A stretch of DNA of 64,000 nt from Erythroxylum novogranatense (lineage: Eukaryota; Streptophyta; Magnoliopsida; Malpighiales; Erythroxylaceae): NCBI GenBank assembly GCA_029891385.1, contig CM057231.1, positions 24,583,300-24,647,299 of the forward strand, written 5' to 3'. Made by a program: the position numbers and the translations under genes. Shown here one piece after another: positions 59,257 to 64,000 of the stretch; position 1 is the first letter of the stretch; the number at the start of each line of letters is the position of its first letter. The notes beneath the pieces are model-generated. The model was not told the origin of the DNA. It worked only from the letters and a program-made list of their open reading frames with translations, and made no database searches.

Positions 59257-60500
59257 GTTATTTAATAGTTGTAAAGCAATATATAAATAAACAATATTTG
59301 TAACCTACACTTGATATATAATAAGGGTGTAAATGCATTTGATTTTATGTTCTAAGCAACATTATTCCATTTAGATATGCTAGTTTGTAGGTGCCAAGCT
59401 TGAGAATTTCTATACCTTTTCACCATAGGTTTGCTACCTATGTTAGCTTTGTTAGGGTGAATATTTAGGGAGTTCTTGATCTATAACTCACTCATCTTTA
59501 GGTCGCCACTGATTATCATATTAACAACTTTAGTTATGGTAGAGTCGACTGATAACTATCTTTATCTTCTATTTGAAAAATGTGACCTTGCCCTTCTATG
59601 CTCACTTGTCTTTTCTCCATAGGCTTGTGAAATAGAAACTCACCTAAATTTTGTTTCTAAAATTAAGAATTGAAACCTTTCTTGAAATCTTTTAGACCTT
59701 TGTGTTATATCCATAATCTATATGGAAATGATAATATATATTTGTATTCTTTTGTTTAGGTCCTTATGAGAGGGGGTTATGGGGTTGAAGAGGTCTTTTC
59801 TTAGACATAATCTAAGATATTACTCATAAATACATTTAGTTGAGGTAAGTTTGCATTCTCTTTTCGACAACCATGTTATATATGTTGTCTCTCACACTTT
59901 TCTCATTGGTTTGCTATATGGGAACCTCTTTACCCATCTTCATTATGTTAGCACTGCCTAACTATGTAGACATATAGAGATCTCTTTGCTTCCTCCAATT
60001 CAATAAATATCTAGACATTATATTGAATTTCTAAAGGCTCTATAACTCATCTATCAATAATGAACTCCATAAAAGTTGATGCTTACGTAAGCCCTTCTTA
60101 TAAGCCACTGTAACTATAGTAGGATTTATGTATACGATGTGAATTACCTCTATATTAAACCTTTGTGTGAAATGTTTTAATTTTTTTAAAAATATTTAGG
60201 AAATGTTGAAAAGAATTATAGAATCCTTAGGCATATGCTTATTGCTCATGCAATGGTAGTTAAAGCAATAAGTTGTATGAACCTTGCAATAAATAGGGTA
60301 TGGTATTAATCCCCTGTAGTGCGTATCAAAGTTGATGAGAAACCTAACTTTTTAGGGTTTTTTCTAAAACATTATAAAAATTCATGATCTTTTATAACAC
60401 ATTATCTGATTAGTTAGGTTTGCTAAGCCATTACACGTTTCTAGGGCTAGCAAATTGAACTTTAAAGGCAACGACTCATTTGTAATGATTGGAATGAAAT
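59257..60500. other. Unidentified AT-rich DNA between RT relic and LTR
   Basis: No gene. Repeated short motifs (CTCACTCATCTTTAGGT, CTCACTTGTCTTTTCTCC, CATAGGTTTGCTA) hint at further degenerate repeats. RT palm and integrase of the host element are not recognisable here. Confidence 0.45.
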
Positions 60501-61651
60501 TGTTGGGGCCGGGTCCTGGATCCCTATTCCCGAGGTGACCCCTCGGGCTGCGTCCGCGACGCGTGCCCCAAACGCTCGGACCCGATCCCAACATCCATAC
60601 ATAATTCGATTCACATATGCATTTTTGCACACATAAAACATACACACAATCATTCGAATTAAACACCCCATAAACCAAGGGGCTGCATTCCGAACTTCCC
60701 TTCTTCATACAACTTGTAGCCCTTTATCTCTAGTTCACAACGAATCTGAAATCACCTCAATTGGATATCTACACCAAAAGATATGCCCAAAAATACCAAA
60801 AATCATCTTTGCTGAAAATTGGGGGGGGGTTTCGTCGCCGCATGGGATCGCTCGCCGCGACGAACGACTTGTGCTCGCCGCGGCATGCACGCGTGCGCCG
60901 CAGCGTGCACACGCCGAGACGTATGCTTGTCGCGGCGAACAAAATGTCGCACGCCGCGACGTGCACCTTGAGTGCACGCGACGTGCCCGCTCTTCTCCGC
61001 ACGTCGCGACGCGACATGCGGGTTGGGAGAGCTACTCTGAACCCCATTTTTCCAGCATTTTCCAACTTCAATCCTTCCTTTAACCAAATGCAACATATCT
61101 AAACCTTAGATCATGTCTTATACTACATTTCTAACCCAACAGCAACTCAAAATCAGTCATAAACGCATCAACCCATGAAATCTAACCCTTTTTGCCTTTA
61201 AACCCTACAACCACCGATTCTACTACATTCCACAACCTCTAAGTTTAATCTAACTATAACAAGAAGAAACGAAGCTAACTTACCCGGAAGGAGCTTCAAA
61301 TCTGTCGGAAATCACAAGATCGCAAACTCTCTTTTCTTCTCCTTCTTCCTCACCTACGACTTCTCCTTATTCTCTTCTTCTATTTCCTTCTTTCTTTTCT
61401 CTTCTAAGTCTTAAGGCTAAAAGAAGGCAAAGACCACAATATCCCTCTTATAAAGCCTTAACCTATCTAATTCAAGCAACCTTCCCAAAATGCCCTTATC
61501 TATTTTTATCCTTAAATTCCTATTTAAACTACATTAAACTCAATAAATCTCAATTTTCCACTAATACATCCAATAATCAAACTAAGGCATAAACACATAA
61601 ATTAAACAATTCATGCGTAATAACATCATAAAAAAAATTCGGGGTCCAATA
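60501..61651 (-). mobile_element. Solo LTR, internally deleted
   Basis: TGTTGGGGCCGGGTCC to GGGGTCCAATA, flanked by the identical target duplication GAAAT (60496-60500, 61652-61656). The first 180 bp matches 62700-62885 and the next part matches 63905-64000, so about 1.0 kb present in the sister LTR is missing. A minus-strand TATAAGAGG (about 61440) followed by CT-rich leader (minus sense) supports minus orientation. It contains a GC-rich patch of CGCCGCGACG-like motifs (60825-61020). Confidence 0.88.
60825..61020. repeat. GC-rich CGCCGCGACG cluster in LTR
   Basis: Repeated CCGCGACG/GTCGCGACG motifs in otherwise AT-rich LTR DNA. Several overlapping open frames on both strands arise from the base composition and are not genes. 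Confidence 0.8.
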
Positions 61652-61656
61652 GAAAT

Positions 61657-62694
61657 GGCTATCATGTCAAGCTCTTAATGATTCTTTTACGACATATTTG
61701 AGGTTGGGACATAAGACATATTATTTATTCACAATTTCCTAATTGAATTGCTTGTGTGCTAGTTTGAAGGTTTTTCATTATCAATAGGTTCATTTTTATC
61801 AAGCATCAACTTAGTTATAATTTGTATTTGTTCAAGCAATTGTATGAACATTTATACTTTAGGTTACTAGTTACTGATGGGGCCTTCAATGTGTCCTTGC
61901 CATCAACAAATCCCTTATACTTGGTTTTTGGTTTACACACATCATTGAAAATGTGTAGGATAACATGAATTTCCTTTTTATTCTTCATATTGTTAGGATC
62001 CAATCACAACACTTACAATGCCAATGAAGAACAATCAACTAATCTCAAGTAACCTAATCATAAAAAACAAATAGCCTAAGTGATAAAGATGGTATAAAAG
62101 TAAATAAAACACCAAATATAAGTGAAAAAGCTTTAGTTTAATGGGAAAAAAATATAGGCTAAACTACAAAGTAAATTCACTAAATTAAATAAAGACTTGC
62201 AAGAGTTTAAGTTTTAAGCTATTGACCATAACTCGAAACATTTCCAAAATACAATAATAAGTGATCCTAACCAAATTTTCAAAGAAAAGTAAATATCCCA
62301 AATCATTTCTACTTTCAATCTAATATGGAAACATCAAACCCCAAGTTTTTTTTTATTGTTAAAGAATACCAATTTTAGAATAAGAATCACTTCTTTGTTA
62401 TTTCACTACTTACCCTTTCCCTTTTTGGTGTTCTTTACACTCTTTACAAGATGCCCCTATGTTTTCCCTTTTATACTTTAAAATATGGTTTTTATAAAGC
62501 ACATGGTCATCTAAACATCTGAGTATAGTGACTGTGTCCCTTAATCTTTAAAATCATAGAGATGTATGTTTACAGTAAGTTACATGGTCAATAAAAATGA
62601 CCATGTCCTTTATTTACACTGTCGTATTTAAATTTACACGAGTGTGTCTGATTTTGAAGAATTGCGTTTCAAGTTGCATATGGTTACAAAAACT
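61657..62694. other. Unidentified AT-rich DNA between two LTRs
   Basis: No gene or RNA seen. Presumably more of the ancient host element or its flank. TGTTAGGATCCAATC at about 61990 looks like an LTR start, but no partner was found. Confidence 0.45.
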
Positions 62695-62699
62695 TATAC

Positions 62700-64000
62700 T
62701 GTTGGGCCCGGGCCCCGGATCCCCATTCCCGAGGTGGCCTCTCGGGTCGCGCCGACGACGGGCACCCCAAAACGTCAGACCCGATCCCAACATCCATACA
62801 AATACATAACTCGATTCACACACATACTCATACATGCCATTTCGCACACATTCAAACAAAATTAAACACCCCATAAATTAAGGGGCTTCATGCCATTACA
62901 AATTAAAGGAATTTCAGCAAGTATTCTCAAATGCAACATAATATAAAATAAAATTTAAAATCCAAAATACAAAAGTATGCTCCATGATAATATGCTGGCG
63001 GGCTAACCAAAATACTAACTTAGTACAAGGCTCCTAACTAGCTTGAAGTTTCCGATGCCTTGCAAGGTCAACAATCGTCTCGATCTGCACCTGAGGAGGG
63101 GAGAGTAATGGGGTGAGCTGCGAAGCTCAGTGGCATATACGTTTATAGCCATTGGCAACTAGCCACACAATCAAGCATATATATTTATACAAGCATATAA
63201 CAAATCAGCAATCTATCACTTTACAATCGTCGCATCACAATTCATGTCATATGATTTCACAATATAACAATTTAACATGTGTCATGCTCAACAAATCAAA
63301 CGTGTATGCACAAACAATTGGCTCGAGAGTTCCGTAAACGATCCGGATAAACCGAAGTTAAATCCGTAAACTATCCGAGTCCGATTTCTCAAGGATCTCG
63401 TTGCCTCAAGCGGGCAGCCGGGAGAAGGCTTTATGTCAACGTGCACTTGACTCCATCTGTAACTCTCTTACCCAAACAAAACACATAATCCATTCATTTC
63501 ATGCTTAAAGCATTTTATCAAAGCTTTCGAAATTCTCATTCTTTTCATTTTTGCACAAATGCCATAAGGCTTATCAAAGTCATGCATAATCATAATCATA
63601 ATGCAAGTTCAATGTTTCTCATATAATTTAACATAAGCAATGTCACATAATGCAAGCAAGCATACATAAGGCAATTTGCCCATCCACACAATAACCATAA
63701 ACATATTACCCACCTAATATCGCTCGAGTATCCGACTCACTGATGTCCTTCCTTTTGCGATGGAATCGGGTCAGCTTGGTTTCCTAAAACAAACCAAGTT
63801 TCCATTCAATCAATATCCACAGAAAATATTCAAAGCTTGGAAATCCAAAATAAAAAATTAAAAGTTTATATTCGACTTCCTCCTAAATTCCCGAACCCTT
63901 AAAGGCTCATTCCGAACTTCCCTTCTTCATAAAACTTGTAGCCTTCTATTTCTAGTTCACAACGAATCTGAAATCACCTCAATTGGACGTCTACAATCCA
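62700..64000 (-). mobile_element. LTR related to 60501 copy, runs off window
   Basis: Starts TGTTGGGCCCGGGCCCCGG. Close match to 60501-60683, then the module at 63040-63450 shared with the 50792 and 54351 LTRs, then sequence matching 60685-60770. The far end is outside the window, so solo LTR versus full element cannot be told. Minus orientation is inferred from its relatives. Confidence 0.8.

Larger units (their letters stand above)
38195..62699 (+). mobile_element. Ancient Athila-like gypsy element split by nested insertions
   Basis: Pieces of one plus-strand element occur in order: PBS 38195, gag 38301-39512, gag end and protease 49812-50786, protease end/RT start 58243-58880, unidentified 58881-60500 and 61652-62699. 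The gaps are exactly filled by four insertions with their own boundaries. Reading resumes in frame-compatible fashion across the right edge of the first insertion (NLEMQV...LRSSKILE). All coding pieces have many stops. The end of the element is not in the window. Confidence 0.8.

Noticed and set aside
60735..61102. Six overlapping open frames on both strands
   Set aside because: They arise from the CGCCGCGACG-rich patch of an LTR, where stops are rare by composition.

Overview
This window is repeat-dominated nuclear DNA from a flowering plant, most likely a eudicot; I cannot name the species. The evidence is AT-rich background, nested LTR retrotransposons with plant-type primer binding sites (initiator tRNA-Met 'TGGTATCAGAGC' and 'TGGCGCC' types), MITEs, a tRNA-derived SINE, a U6 snRNA pseudogene and one intron-containing plant gene. 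Only one intact host gene can be supported: a seven-exon CCCH zinc-finger gene of the ZFN type (24618-27687, + strand), whose splice sites join into a 450-residue protein with five C-x8-C-x5-C-x3-H fingers. A short calmodulin exon-1-like fragment (7708-7775, -) is a relic.

Layout. 1-7780: MITE end, U6 pseudogene, a complete but mutated Ty1/copia element (1295-6754, TSD CCAAA) and the calmodulin relic. 7780-12785: AT-rich DNA with a microsatellite. 12791-23040: a complete, decayed Ty3/gypsy element of TAT-like type on the minus strand (TSD CTTTC). It has a 59-bp tandem array and a 2.5-kb antisense coding relic with its own TATA box. 23465-23641: a SINE with 12-bp target duplication. 24300-28500: the CCCH gene. 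29676-32980: gypsy fragments in opposed orientations. 33297-34735: a Mutator-like element with long inverted repeats. 36979-37346: a Tourist-like MITE.

38195 to the window end is one ancient Athila-like gypsy element (PBS, gag, protease and RT pieces recognisable) broken up by later insertions: a Tekay-type chromovirus (about 39588-49736), a solo LTR (50792-58242) that itself contains another solo LTR (54351-57473, TSD CTAGA), a third solo LTR (60501-61651, TSD GAAAT) and a fourth LTR running off the window (62700-64000). Layering order is therefore Athila first, then the chromovirus and outer LTRs, then the inner LTR.

The most interesting signals are: an aberrant chromovirus integration with a 75-bp identical target duplication and a 5' LTR trimmed at a 6-bp microhomology; LTR-pair differences, including indels, concentrated at CG/CNG sites, which suggests methylation-linked sequencing error; a donor/acceptor-like pair conserved in four related LTRs; the antisense gene relic in the TAT-like element; and a cluster of TGACGTCA palindromes in a solo LTR. 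No clearly new biological system with intact genes is visible.
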